Below are positions 1 through 7,598 of a stretch of 64,000 nucleotides of DNA, in pieces. This stretch comes from Rhizobium leguminosarum (GTDB lineage Bacteria; Pseudomonadota; Alphaproteobacteria; Rhizobiales; Rhizobiaceae): the NCBI RefSeq assembly GCF_001652265.1, contig NZ_LWBS01000055.1:1-64000 (forward strand). Reading direction: 5' to 3'. The stretch's first letter is position 1, and each line of letters starts with the position of its first letter. A program made the position numbers and the translations under genes. The notes beneath the pieces are model-generated. The model saw only the letters and a list, made by a program, of their open reading frames with translations, was not told the origin of the DNA and did not search any database.

Positions 1-103
1 CCAAGACGATCTTCGGCAGCGCATCCTGCAGCCGGCCCCTAAGCCGGATCGCCGTCGATTGCCGCGGCGTCAGAACCGGATCGGTGGTCGCAACGGTGCT
101 CAT
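1..103 (-). CDS. Sugar ABC transporter permease (N-terminus only)
   Basis: Only the first 34 codons are in the window. They read MSTVATTDPVLTPRQSTA and continue as a basic, hydrophilic N-terminal tail, of the kind that precedes the first membrane helix in CUT1 sugar permeases. The start ATG follows a strong GGAGGAG ribosome site. It lies 153 bp downstream of the substrate-binding protein gene in the same direction, which is the usual order (binding protein, then permeases). The family call is an inference from context; no transmembrane segment is visible yet. Confidence 0.6.
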   Translation of the reverse strand, partial: MSTVATTDPVLTPRQSTAIRLRGRLQDALPKIVL

Positions 104-256
104 GGAATGTCGTCTCCTCCCCGCAATCGGCCCTGGATGATGTCGGGTATCATCATCTGGGCATGATTGTCCGCGCATGATCATCCCTGATGATCGGCGC
201 GGAGCCTGAAGCTTCCCCGCGAAGCCCGCGGGGAAGCATTGTCATCACACCTGGTC
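104..256 (-). promoter_or_regulatory. Intercistronic hairpin between binding-protein and permease genes
   Basis: An 11-bp perfect stem (211-221 with 227-237, 5-nt loop) lies about 20 bp downstream of the binding-protein stop codon. No T-tract follows on the minus strand, so it is not a clean terminator. In ABC operons such hairpins commonly stabilise the upstream message and so raise binding protein over permease; that role here is inferred. Confidence 0.5.
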
Positions 257-1519
257 TCAGCGGGCGTCGTCGATCGCCTGGACGAGCTGTTTGACGGCTT
301 CGTCGGAGGTCTTGATCTGGCCGTGGACGAACTTCGAGACGACATCCTTATAGGCATTGGCGATCGCCGGCGGTGCGCCGTAGCCTTGCGCCAGCGAGCC
401 GAACAGCGTGCCGCCTTCATTGGCTGCCTTCAGGTCGGCGATGCCCTTCTTGCCGCAGGCGTCGAAGTCGGTATCGGGAACGTCGGTACGAGCCGGCACC
501 GAACCCTTGACGACGTTGAAGGCCGACTGGAAGCTCTTCGACAGCGTTGCCTTCGCCAGCGCCACCTGCGCCGCCTTGCGGTCGTCCGGAACGTTGAACA
601 TGCCGAACATGTCGGAGTTGTAGACCACGCTGCCGTCGGTGCCGGGGAAGCGGTAGCACAGGAAGTCGGTATCCGGCGTCTTCTTGGCGGCGACGAATTC
701 GCCCTTGGCCCAGTCGCCCATCACCTGCACCAGCGCGTCACCCTTGATGACCATGGCGGTTGCCAGGTTCCAGTCACGGCCCGAGAAGTTCGGGTCGACA
801 TACTTGATGATCGTGGCGAGGTTATCGAACGACTTCTTCATCGTGTCGGACTTCAGCGATTCCTCGTCGAGGTCATTGAAGGCCTTTTTGTAGAACTCCG
901 GACCGCCGGTCGACAGCACGATGGAATCAAACATCGTCGCCTCCTGCCAGTTCTGGCCGCCAAGCGCCAGCGGGATGACGCCAGCGGCCTTGGCCTTGTC
1001 GAGCAGCGCGATCAGTTCGTCGAAGGTCTTCGGCTGGGTGCCGCCGATCTTGTCCATCACAGCCTTGTTGATCCACAGCCAGTTGACCGAGTGGACGTTG
1101 ACGGGGGCTGCAACCCACTTGCCGTCATAGACCGAGAACTTCTGCAGCGCCGCCGGAACCGACTTGTCCCAGCCTTCCTTCTTGGCCGTCTCCGTCAGAT
1201 CACCCATGACGCCGGCCTGAGCATAATCGAGCACGGTATAGCCCAGCATCTGGGAGGCTGTCGGATAGGTGCCGGCCGCAACCATCGCCTTCAGCGCCGT
1301 CATCGCCGCATCGCCGCCACCGCCGGCAACAGGCACGTCCTTCCAGGCAAAACCTTCCTTGGAAAGATCCTGCTTCAAGACGTTCAGTGCCGCTGCCTCG
1401 CCGCCAGACGTCCACCAGTGCAGCATCTGCACTTCCTTGACGTCAGCAGCGCGAGCGGACACACCAGCGCCGGCCAGAGCCAATGCGATTACGGCAGTCG
1501 TAGTCAGAAACCTATTCAT
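257..1519 (-). CDS. CUT1 sugar ABC transporter substrate-binding protein
   Basis: A 420-residue periplasmic solute-binding protein of the extracellular family 1 type. A Sec signal peptide occupies residues 1 to about 24 ([17 protein letters not shown], with ARA before the likely cleavage site). The mature start [12 protein letters not shown] is typical of glucose/mannose-type CUT1 binding proteins; [11 protein letters not shown] and the C-terminal [12 protein letters not shown] also fit. The ATG at 1519 was chosen over upstream in-frame codons because it sits behind GGGAGG and begins the signal peptide. It is downstream of a LacI regulator and three acyl-CoA/aldehyde genes, so it probably feeds that pathway. 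The ligand cannot be read from sequence. Confidence 0.88.
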   Translation of the reverse strand: MNRFLTTTAVIALALAGAGVSARAADVKEVQMLHWWTSGGEAAALNVLKQDLSKEGFAWKDVPVAGGGGDAAMTALKAMVAAGTYPTASQMLGYTVLDYAQAGVMGDLTETAKKEGWDKSVPAALQKFSVYDGKWVAAPVNVHSVNWLWINKAVMDKIGGTQPKTFDELIALLDKAKAAGVIPLALGGQNWQEATMFDSIVLSTGGPEFYKKAFNDLDEESLKSDTMKKSFDNLATIIKYVDPNFSGRDWNLATAMVIKGDALVQVMGDWAKGEFVAAKKTPDTDFLCYRFPGTDGSVVYNSDMFGMFNVPDDRKAAQVALAKATLSKSFQSAFNVVKGSVPARTDVPDTDFDACGKKGIADLKAANEGGTLFGSLAQGYGAPPAIANAYKDVVSKFVHGQIKTSDEAVKQLVQAIDDAR

Positions 1520-1539
1520 CGAAGAACCTCCCAGTTCCA

Positions 1540-1567
1540 TCTTGGAAGATGCGGGACCTATTCCCGC
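1540..1567 (-). promoter_or_regulatory. Hairpin upstream of the binding-protein gene
   Basis: A 6-bp stem (1551-1556 with 1562-1567) with a 5-nt loop, next to a short palindrome at 1540-1549, lies in the 81-bp gap between the aldehyde dehydrogenase stop and the binding-protein start. It could be a processing site or weak attenuator that sets separate expression of the transport half of the operon. The function is inferred only. Confidence 0.3.
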
Positions 1568-1600
1568 ACCGATCACCCGCCCTCCTCAGGCGTAGTTTGA

Positions 1601-3127
1601 TTACCGGCTAAGCCGGCTTTCCGTCTGCGGCATCCACCAGCTGGTGCGCTTGCCGATATGCATGTTGAGTGTCTTGGTCTCGGTGTAATCCTCGACCGCA
1701 TGGCGGCCGAGCTCACGGCCGAGGCCGCTTTGCTTGTAACCGCCAAAGGGAAGTTCCGGGGCGCCGTCCATGAAGGTGTTCATCCAGACCGTCCCTGCCC
1801 GCACCGACCGGCCGATCGTCAGGCACGTGTCGAAATCGCGGCTCCAGACACCGGCTGACAGGCCGTAGTCGATGGAATTCGCAATCCTGATCGCTTCGGC
1901 TGATGTTTCGAACGTCAGGACCGAAAGAACCGGACCAAAGACTTCCTCGCGCGCCACGGCCATATCAGGGGTGACCGCTTCGAGGATCGTCGGCGACATG
2001 AACTGCCCCATGCCGAGGTCAAGCGTCTCGCCGCCATGTGCGACCCGGGCACCGTTGCTCCTCGCGCCGGCGACGTATCCTGATATCTTCTCCAGATGCT
2101 GCGGCGTGATGATGGCGCCGACCTGCGTCGAAGGATCGAGCGGGTCACCGACCTTCACTGCCTTCGACAACTCGGCAATCCGCTTGACGACATCGGAAGC
2201 GATTGATTTGTGAAGGATCAGCCGCGAGCCGGCATTGCAGCACTCGCCGGCATTGAAGTAGGCGCCGAAGACCGCGGCATCGATGAAGGCATCGAGATCG
2301 GCATCCGGGAACACGATCTGCGGGTTCTTCCCACCCAGTTCCAACGAGACCTTCTTCAGCGTCTGTGCGGCATTCGACATCGTCAGCTTTCCGACGCCGG
2401 TCGAGCCGGTGAAGGACACCATGTCGACGTCGGGATGCGACGTCATGACTGCGCCGACCTCTGGTCCCGTACCGGTGACAATGTTGACGACGCCATCCGG
2501 AATGCCTGCCTCCTGCAGGATCTCTCCCAGCACCAGCGTCGATCCCGAGGTCAGTTCCGAGGGCTTGACGACGGTCGTGCAGCCAGCGGCCAAGGCGAAA
2601 GGCAGCTTCTGGCCGACGATCAGGAACGGAAAGTTCCAAGGCGTGATGATCGACACCACGCCGATCGCTTCGCGCAGGACGACGCCGAGCGTGCCATCGC
2701 CGAGCGTATTGTAGCTCTCTCCGTGGAGGTCGCGGGCAAGAGCAGCCGCGTAGCGCCATATGTCGACGGAGCCTGCAATTTCTCCCCGCACCTGTGTGAT
2801 CGGCTTTCCTGCCTCGATCGCATCGAGAAATGCCAATTCCTCTGCACGCGCCGCAATCAGATCGGCCGCCTTGAGCAGGATGGCGGAACGTTCGGCAGCG
2901 GTCATTCGGGGCCACGGCCCGCGGTCGAACGCCTTGCGTGCCGCGGAAATCGCACGCTCGGCGTCCTTCCTGCTGCCGGTTGGGAACCGGCTGACCACGA
3001 CACCATGGCTTGGCGCGACACGCTCGATCGGATCAGAACTGCCTGCCTCCCATTTGCCATCGATGAGCATCTTGAAATCACGCGCTTTGTGGGCGCTGAG
3101 CGCGGTGGGGTTGACGAGGACCGTCAT
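1601..3127 (-). CDS. NAD(P)-dependent aldehyde dehydrogenase
   Basis: A 508-residue ALDH-superfamily enzyme that oxidises an aldehyde to its acid. Visible motifs are TPWNFP (Asn165, oxyanion), the GSTGVGK nucleotide loop at 241-247, LELGGKNP with general base Glu263, and GECCNAGSR with catalytic Cys297 (second Cys by ALDH alignment). The ATG at 3127 overlaps the enoyl-CoA hydratase stop as TAATG, indicating translational coupling; an in-frame ATG six bases upstream (3133) is an alternative. Its neighbours, a CoA transferase and a hydratase, suggest it makes or uses an acid that is then activated to a CoA ester. The substrate is unknown. Confidence 0.92.
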   Translation of the reverse strand: MTVLVNPTALSAHKARDFKMLIDGKWEAGSSDPIERVAPSHGVVVSRFPTGSRKDAERAISAARKAFDRGPWPRMTAAERSAILLKAADLIAARAEELAFLDAIEAGKPITQVRGEIAGSVDIWRYAAALARDLHGESYNTLGDGTLGVVLREAIGVVSIITPWNFPFLIVGQKLPFALAAGCTTVVKPSELTSGSTLVLGEILQEAGIPDGVVNIVTGTGPEVGAVMTSHPDVDMVSFTGSTGVGKLTMSNAAQTLKKVSLELGGKNPQIVFPDADLDAFIDAAVFGAYFNAGECCNAGSRLILHKSIASDVVKRIAELSKAVKVGDPLDPSTQVGAIITPQHLEKISGYVAGARSNGARVAHGGETLDLGMGQFMSPTILEAVTPDMAVAREEVFGPVLSVLTFETSAEAIRIANSIDYGLSAGVWSRDFDTCLTIGRSVRAGTVWMNTFMDGAPELPFGGYKQSGLGRELGRHAVEDYTETKTLNMHIGKRTSWWMPQTESRLSR

Positions 3128-3906
3128 TACCATTCTCCCTTGAACATTGCCGGGCGCTTCTCGCTGAAAGATGCGACGCCCTCCTTCAGATCGCCAGTCT
3201 TCGCAGCGAGGATCGAGCCCAGGGCTTCGACCGCGGTTCCATTGTCTTCGCCGTTTGCCGATGCGATCATCAACTTCGCGATCTCGATGGCAGCCGGCCC
3301 CCTTGCGGCAATCCGCCCAGCATATTCCCTGGCAGCAGTGAGCGCGTTTCCGGTGGGAACGACCGCGTCTACGATCCCCAGCAGGCGTGCCTCCTCGGCG
3401 ATGAATAACTCGCCGCCCAAGGCCATGCGTCGGACGGTCTGCGCCCCGAACCGGCGGACAAGGCGCTGGGTCCCGGACCAGCCAGGCACCATGCCAAGGC
3501 CGGTTTCCGGCAGACCGATCTTAATCTGTTCCTCTGCGAGGCGAATGTCAGCGATCCCTGCAAGTTCAAGCCCTCCCCCGAGCGCATGGCCATTCAGAGC
3601 CGCGATCAGCGGCATCCGGAGCGTCGCCAGTCTTTCGAAGACACGGTGGCCGTGCCGAACCCAGAGATGACCGAACTCCTGAGGCAACATTCCGCCCCAG
3701 GCCTTGATATCGCCTCCGGCGGAAAAGCCCTTTCCTTCGCCGGTGAGAATGGCAGCGCGCACATTGGCGTTCGCCTCCACCTCGTCGGCTGCGTCCGCCA
3801 GCGCTTTCAGCATATCCAGGTCGAGCGCGTTCAGCTTCTCCGGACGAGAAATCGTCAGCGTCGCAACATGTCCATCGACGTCAACCCTGACGGTTCCGCT
3901 AGCCAT
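3127..3906 (-). CDS. Enoyl-CoA hydratase/isomerase family protein
   Basis: A 259-residue crotonase-fold protein. The CoA/oxyanion segments GKGFSAGGDIKAW and NGHALGGGLELAG are present, and both glutamates used by true hydratases are kept (GGGLELA and GLPETGLG). The start MASGTVRVD lies behind GGAGGGCAG and overlaps the CoA transferase end by 8 bp, so the two are co-translated. It probably adds water to an enoyl-CoA produced from the substrate imported or activated by its neighbours; isomerase activity cannot be excluded from sequence alone. Confidence 0.88.
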   Translation of the reverse strand: MASGTVRVDVDGHVATLTISRPEKLNALDLDMLKALADAADEVEANANVRAAILTGEGKGFSAGGDIKAWGGMLPQEFGHLWVRHGHRVFERLATLRMPLIAALNGHALGGGLELAGIADIRLAEEQIKIGLPETGLGMVPGWSGTQRLVRRFGAQTVRRMALGGELFIAEEARLLGIVDAVVPTGNALTAAREYAGRIAARGPAAIEIAKLMIASANGEDNGTAVEALGSILAAKTGDLKEGVASFSEKRPAMFKGEW

Positions 3907-5512
3907 GGAAGCTGCCCTCCAGCGTCCGTGCCTTTTTTTCTGGAAGCGACAGGCCGATGTTTGCCTCCGCAAAGAGCGCCGCGTCCATGACCTTCAGGTC
4001 GGGCGCCACGATCAGCGGAAACTCCGACTGATCGAGGATGTCGGACTGGAGATCGACGCCGGGCGCAATCTCGGTGAGGACGACGCCATCAGGCGTCAGC
4101 TTCATCACGCACCGCTCGGTGACATAGGTGATGTCCTGCCCCTGCTCGATCGCGCGCCTGCCGCTGAAGGTGACATGTTCGACCTCGTTCACGAGCTTCT
4201 TCAGCTTGCCTTCCTTCTCGATCAGAAGAGCTCCATCGGCGATCGAAAGCTTTGCTCCGGCGTTGAACATGCCGGAGAAGACGATCTTCTTCGCCCGCGC
4301 CGTGATGTCGACGAAGCCTCCGGCGCCAGCCGTCACATGCGGCCGGAAGGAGAGCTTGGAGACGTTGACCGAACCGTCTTTGCCGATCTCGAGGAAGGAC
4401 AGCAGCGACGCATCGAAGCCTGCCCCCTGGAAATAGGTGAACTGATAGGGAGACGGCATGTAGGCGTCCGCATTGGAGGCGCAGCCAAAGGCGAAATCGA
4501 GCAGCGGCACCCCACCGACCGCACCTTGCTCGATGACCCAGGTGACCGCGCCGTGAAGCCCTTCCTCCAGCAGAATGCGCGGCACGTTGGCCGATATGCC
4601 GAAACCGAGATTGACGCAGCTTCCCGCTTGCAGTTCCTGCGCGACACGGCGCGCGATGACTTTTTGGACATTGAATTCCGGAACGCTGAAGCTATCGAGC
4701 GGACGGAAGATCTCCCCGGAAATTGCCGGATCGTACCCCGTCTGCGTCGTCTGCTTCTGTTCCGGATCGACGACCACATAATCGACCAGCATTCCAGGCA
4801 CGCGGACGTCATGAGGCTTCAGCGAGCCCTCCTTGGTGATCCGCTTGACCTGCGCGATGACGATGCCGCCGTTGTTGCGTGCGGCAAGCGCCTGATCGAG
4901 GCCGCCGAGATAGGCGCCTTCATGTTCGTATGTCAGGTTGCCGCGCTCGTCGGCGGTGGTGGCGCGGATGATGGCGACCTCAGGGACGATCGAGGGAAAG
5001 AACAGCCAGTCATCGCCCTCGAAGCGCACGCGCTTGACCACCGGATGCTGCGACGCCAGGCCGTTCATCGCGCAACCCTGCCGCTCGGGATCGACGAATG
5101 TGTCGATGCCGATCTTGGTCAGAACACCCGGCCGCTTGGCGGCGGCCTCGCGATGAATATCGAAGAGGATACCCGAGGGAATGTTGTAGGCCGGGATTTC
5201 GTTGTTGGTGATCATTTGCCAGATCAGCGGCGGCTCAGACGACGACGGGCCGGACGGATAGGAGCCACCGATGATGCGCTTGAGCAGGCCCTTCTTGGCG
5301 ATATGGTCGACGCCCTTGATGCCGCTCATGTCGCCGGCAGCGATGGGATGAAGGGTCGTGATATCACGAGGATGGCCGGTCGCATCGAAACGCTCGCCAA
5401 TCGCCTTCAGCATGAGGTCCGGGCAACCGAGACCGCTCGAGGACGATACCGTTACAACAGCGCCATCCGGGATCAGCGCGGCCGCTTCGGTCGGGGTGAG
5501 ATGCTTCTTCAT
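3899..5512 (-). CDS. Fused acyl-CoA:acetate/3-ketoacid CoA-transferase (YdiF-like)
   Basis: A 537-residue family I CoA transferase with the alpha and beta halves fused in one chain, as in YdiF-type enzymes. The N-terminal half begins LTPTEAAALIPDGAVVTVSS; the second half carries the VIEQGAVGG segment, whose Glu matches the residue that forms the glutamyl-CoA intermediate. It moves CoA between acetyl-CoA or succinyl-CoA and a short acid. It starts 9 bp after the LacI gene and overlaps the hydratase gene. The start MKKHLTP is preceded by AAGGCCC, a modest ribosome site. Confidence 0.9.
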   Translation of the reverse strand: MKKHLTPTEAAALIPDGAVVTVSSSSGLGCPDLMLKAIGERFDATGHPRDITTLHPIAAGDMSGIKGVDHIAKKGLLKRIIGGSYPSGPSSSEPPLIWQMITNNEIPAYNIPSGILFDIHREAAAKRPGVLTKIGIDTFVDPERQGCAMNGLASQHPVVKRVRFEGDDWLFFPSIVPEVAIIRATTADERGNLTYEHEGAYLGGLDQALAARNNGGIVIAQVKRITKEGSLKPHDVRVPGMLVDYVVVDPEQKQTTQTGYDPAISGEIFRPLDSFSVPEFNVQKVIARRVAQELQAGSCVNLGFGISANVPRILLEEGLHGAVTWVIEQGAVGGVPLLDFAFGCASNADAYMPSPYQFTYFQGAGFDASLLSFLEIGKDGSVNVSKLSFRPHVTAGAGGFVDITARAKKIVFSGMFNAGAKLSIADGALLIEKEGKLKKLVNEVEHVTFSGRRAIEQGQDITYVTERCVMKLTPDGVVLTEIAPGVDLQSDILDQSEFPLIVAPDLKVMDAALFAEANIGLSLPEKKARTLEGSFHG

Positions 5513-5521
5513 GGGCCTTAC

Positions 5522-6568
5522 TCAGAGTCCTGTTTCGATTTTCACGCTCTTGCGGGCTCCGCAGCTCTCGCGAACAACCAGCCGAACCGCTGTTGTCACC
5601 GTCTCCGCCTCGGCCTTGCCCGCATTGATCTGTTTGAGAAGCAGCTGCGCGCCGCGGCGCCCAATGCCCTGCGGATCGACCGAGACCGTCGTGAGCGCAG
5701 GAACCGCTGCCTGAGCCTCGATGACGTCGTCGAAACCCACGACCGCGAAGTCGGAGCCGGGCTCCAGACGGCGCGCACGCAATCCGTCGCAAACACCGAA
5801 GGCTACGGCATCGTTGAAGCAGACGGCTGCCGTGGGTTTGTCGGCAAGAATGATTGCTTTTCCGATCGCCTCCACCCCACCGGCTCGCGAAGGCGCAGAC
5901 GAGATGACAAGTTCTTGGTGATAGTCGAGCCCGGCTGCCTCCATGCCGTTTCGGTAACCGGCAAGGCGATCGTCGAAGACAGCGGTGTCGGGAAAGCCAC
6001 CGAGAAAAGCGATGCGCTTGTGACCGAGATCCGCCAGGTGCTTGACCGCGGACATCATGCCCGCCTGGTTGTCGGAGACGACGGACGAGACTTTGGCGCC
6101 AGGCAGGTTTCTGACGACGACCACCACCGGAATCCCTGCGGCGACAAGCGGCTTGAAGTCTGCGGCATCGGTGGCGCGCGCCGGCGACACGATGAGCCCC
6201 GAAATGCCATGTTCCCGCATCGATGCGACAACCTCGCGCTGCCTATCGATGCTCTCACTGGTGTTCGACAGGAACTGCACGAATCCGGCCGACTGAACGA
6301 CCATATCGACGCCGACTGCCAGCTCCGCGAAGAAGCTGTTCGTCAGGTCGTTGACGACGACCCCGATGATCCTCGACTTGGCACTGGCCTGCCGAAGATT
6401 GGCGGCGCCGCGATTGTAGACATAGCCCAGCTCGCGCATCACCGCATTGACCTTGGAACGCGTCCCCTCATTGACCAGGGAGGAACCCTGAAGCACCAGC
6501 GAAACCGTCGATTTCGAGACGCCTGCGGCTTTCGCAATGTCGATGACGGTTACCCGCGCCTTTGTCAT
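5522..6568 (-). CDS. LacI-family transcriptional regulator
   Basis: A 348-residue regulator with an N-terminal helix-turn-helix (TVIDIAKAAGVSKSTVSLVL, residues about 7-26) and hinge helix, followed by a periplasmic-binding-protein-like sensor domain (IIGVVVNDLTNSFFAEL onward; C-terminal VVGFDDVIEAQAAVPALTTV). The ATG at 6568 follows GGGAGGGG; an upstream in-frame ATG (6586) lacks this spacing. It is the first gene of the operon it presumably represses, and its own promoter contains a perfect 14-bp operator-like palindrome. The inducer is probably the imported sugar or a derivative. Confidence 0.92.
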   Translation of the reverse strand: MTKARVTVIDIAKAAGVSKSTVSLVLQGSSLVNEGTRSKVNAVMRELGYVYNRGAANLRQASAKSRIIGVVVNDLTNSFFAELAVGVDMVVQSAGFVQFLSNTSESIDRQREVVASMREHGISGLIVSPARATDAADFKPLVAAGIPVVVVVRNLPGAKVSSVVSDNQAGMMSAVKHLADLGHKRIAFLGGFPDTAVFDDRLAGYRNGMEAAGLDYHQELVISSAPSRAGGVEAIGKAIILADKPTAAVCFNDAVAFGVCDGLRARRLEPGSDFAVVGFDDVIEAQAAVPALTTVSVDPQGIGRRGAQLLLKQINAGKAEAETVTTAVRLVVRESCGARKSVKIETGL

Positions 6569-6600
6569 TTCCCCTCCCGACGCCAACGTCGACTGATCAT

Positions 6601-6630
6601 TAAATATTTGGAACGTTCCAATTCTGTCAA
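6601..6630 (-). promoter_or_regulatory. Sigma70-type promoter with LacI-type operator in the spacer
   Basis: On the minus strand TTGACA (6630-6625) is followed by a 17-bp spacer and ATATTT (6607-6602). The perfect palindrome TTGGAACGTTCCAA (6608-6621, central CG as in LacI-family operators) fills the spacer, so bound repressor would exclude RNA polymerase. It lies 33 bp upstream of the lacI-type start, consistent with autorepression of the whole operon. Sequence-based prediction. Confidence 0.65.
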
Positions 6631-6714
6631 GAGAAATTTGTACGGATTGTTATTAACTAGCTATTCTTTGGCAAATTTCGGCCTTCTCCTACCGCCGGAA
6701 TCCCATCGTATAAA

Positions 6715-6728
6715 TTGGAACGATCTAA
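6715..6728. promoter_or_regulatory. Second, imperfect LacI-type operator
   Basis: TTGGAACGATCTAA matches the promoter palindrome at 12 of 14 positions, with the left half exact. Its centre is 107 bp from the first operator, close to ten helical turns, a geometry that would allow a looping tetramer or bind a second dimer. Confidence 0.45.
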
Positions 6729-6941
6729 AGGTTGACCTTGGCTGAGAAGCCTATGTCGATGTTTTTTGACTGGAAAATCGTAGGTGGCGCACGACCGACA
6801 GATGCGTTGGCTGCAAAAATGTGGAAAATTCGGGCTCGTCCGTTATTTCCGTGGAAGCGACAAGACCTTCTGAGAAAAGCAGGGGGGCTTCTATTCTGTG
6901 TTGATAAACTTTGCGACAAACCCAGTGGAGGACATGGCGAC

Positions 6942-7346
6942 ATGAAACTGCGCGCCGAGCTGACCGTTCTGCCACCACGCGAACAAGCACGGCGCTTGGC
7001 AGCCGTCGCCGCGTCCTTGGTCGCACAAATCGAGCGCACCGAACCCCACGCGCCCGAAGCCGAAGCCGCCTTGGCGGCAATCCGCACTTGGGGTGATGGC
7101 GCACACCTGATGGGCCGATACTTCTCCGATCTTATCTACAGTGACGATGAGCGCGGGACGCTCCGTCGGCTCTCCGAGGCAGCCGGAAAACCCAGCGAAG
7201 ACGGCTGGAACGCCCTGACGACGGCAACCATGTATGTCGCCTGGCTTGTTTACCAGGAGACCGGCGAGCCCATGCCGAGTGACGTCAACGAGGTCGGAGA
7301 GGACAGCCTTGACCTTCTGGACAAGCAACTGGCCAAACTCGGCTAA
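6942..7346 (+). CDS. Conserved hypothetical protein, possibly Imm6-like
   Basis: A 134-residue, soluble, predicted all-helical protein with no signal peptide. The C-terminal half (WNALTTATMYVAWLVYQETG followed by MPSDVNEVGEDSLDLLDKQL) resembles my recollection of the Imm6 immunity family of polymorphic toxin systems, but this is weak and no toxin gene is adjacent. The ATG at 6942 was chosen for the GTGGAGGACA ribosome site; the frame is open upstream to 6732, but that segment is AT-rich and looks non-coding. It is monocistronic, between a divergent LacI operon and a kinase gene. Confidence 0.6.
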   Translation: MKLRAELTVLPPREQARRLAAVAASLVAQIERTEPHAPEAEAALAAIRTWGDGAHLMGRYFSDLIYSDDERGTLRRLSEAAGKPSEDGWNALTTATMYVAWLVYQETGEPMPSDVNEVGEDSLDLLDKQLAKLG

Positions 7347-7598
7347 AACCAAGCGCGCGATCCCCTCTCGAAACACATCGGCTTTTACACGAATTCGTTG
7401 ACATGTCGGGAGGGGGTCATCCCACGCCTCTCGATGCGAGCTCGAACATCCCGGAACGCTGGTTCGCCTATCGCAAAACGATAGGAGGGTCTCCAGGTTT
7501 CCGTCGAGGAATTCCCGACGATAGCCATTAGCGAAACTTTATCGTTTGTGACGAATGCTACGGATACGTGCAACGCGCCAGATCTGAAGCAGGGCCGG

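Larger units (their letters stand above)
6569..6941. other. AT-rich intergenic region
   Basis: This 373-bp stretch is clearly more AT-rich than its surroundings. Besides the two operator-like sites and the minus-strand promoter at 6601-6630 I see no gene. An open frame begins at 6732 on the plus strand and runs into the next gene, but it lacks a ribosome site there. No clear plus-strand promoter for the 6942 gene could be fixed. Confidence 0.5.

Noticed and set aside
239..1600. Long plus-strand open frame opposite the binding-protein gene
   Set aside because: It is the antisense shadow of a high-GC gene; it has no ribosome site and Arg/His/Asp-rich composition. The same holds for the very long open frames opposite the CoA transferase, ilvD, rpoC, rpoB, tuf and others.
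6732..6941. N-terminal extension of the 134-residue protein
   Set aside because: The frame is open, but base composition is that of AT-rich non-coding DNA, one LacI-type operator lies just before it, and the only good ribosome site precedes ATG 6942.
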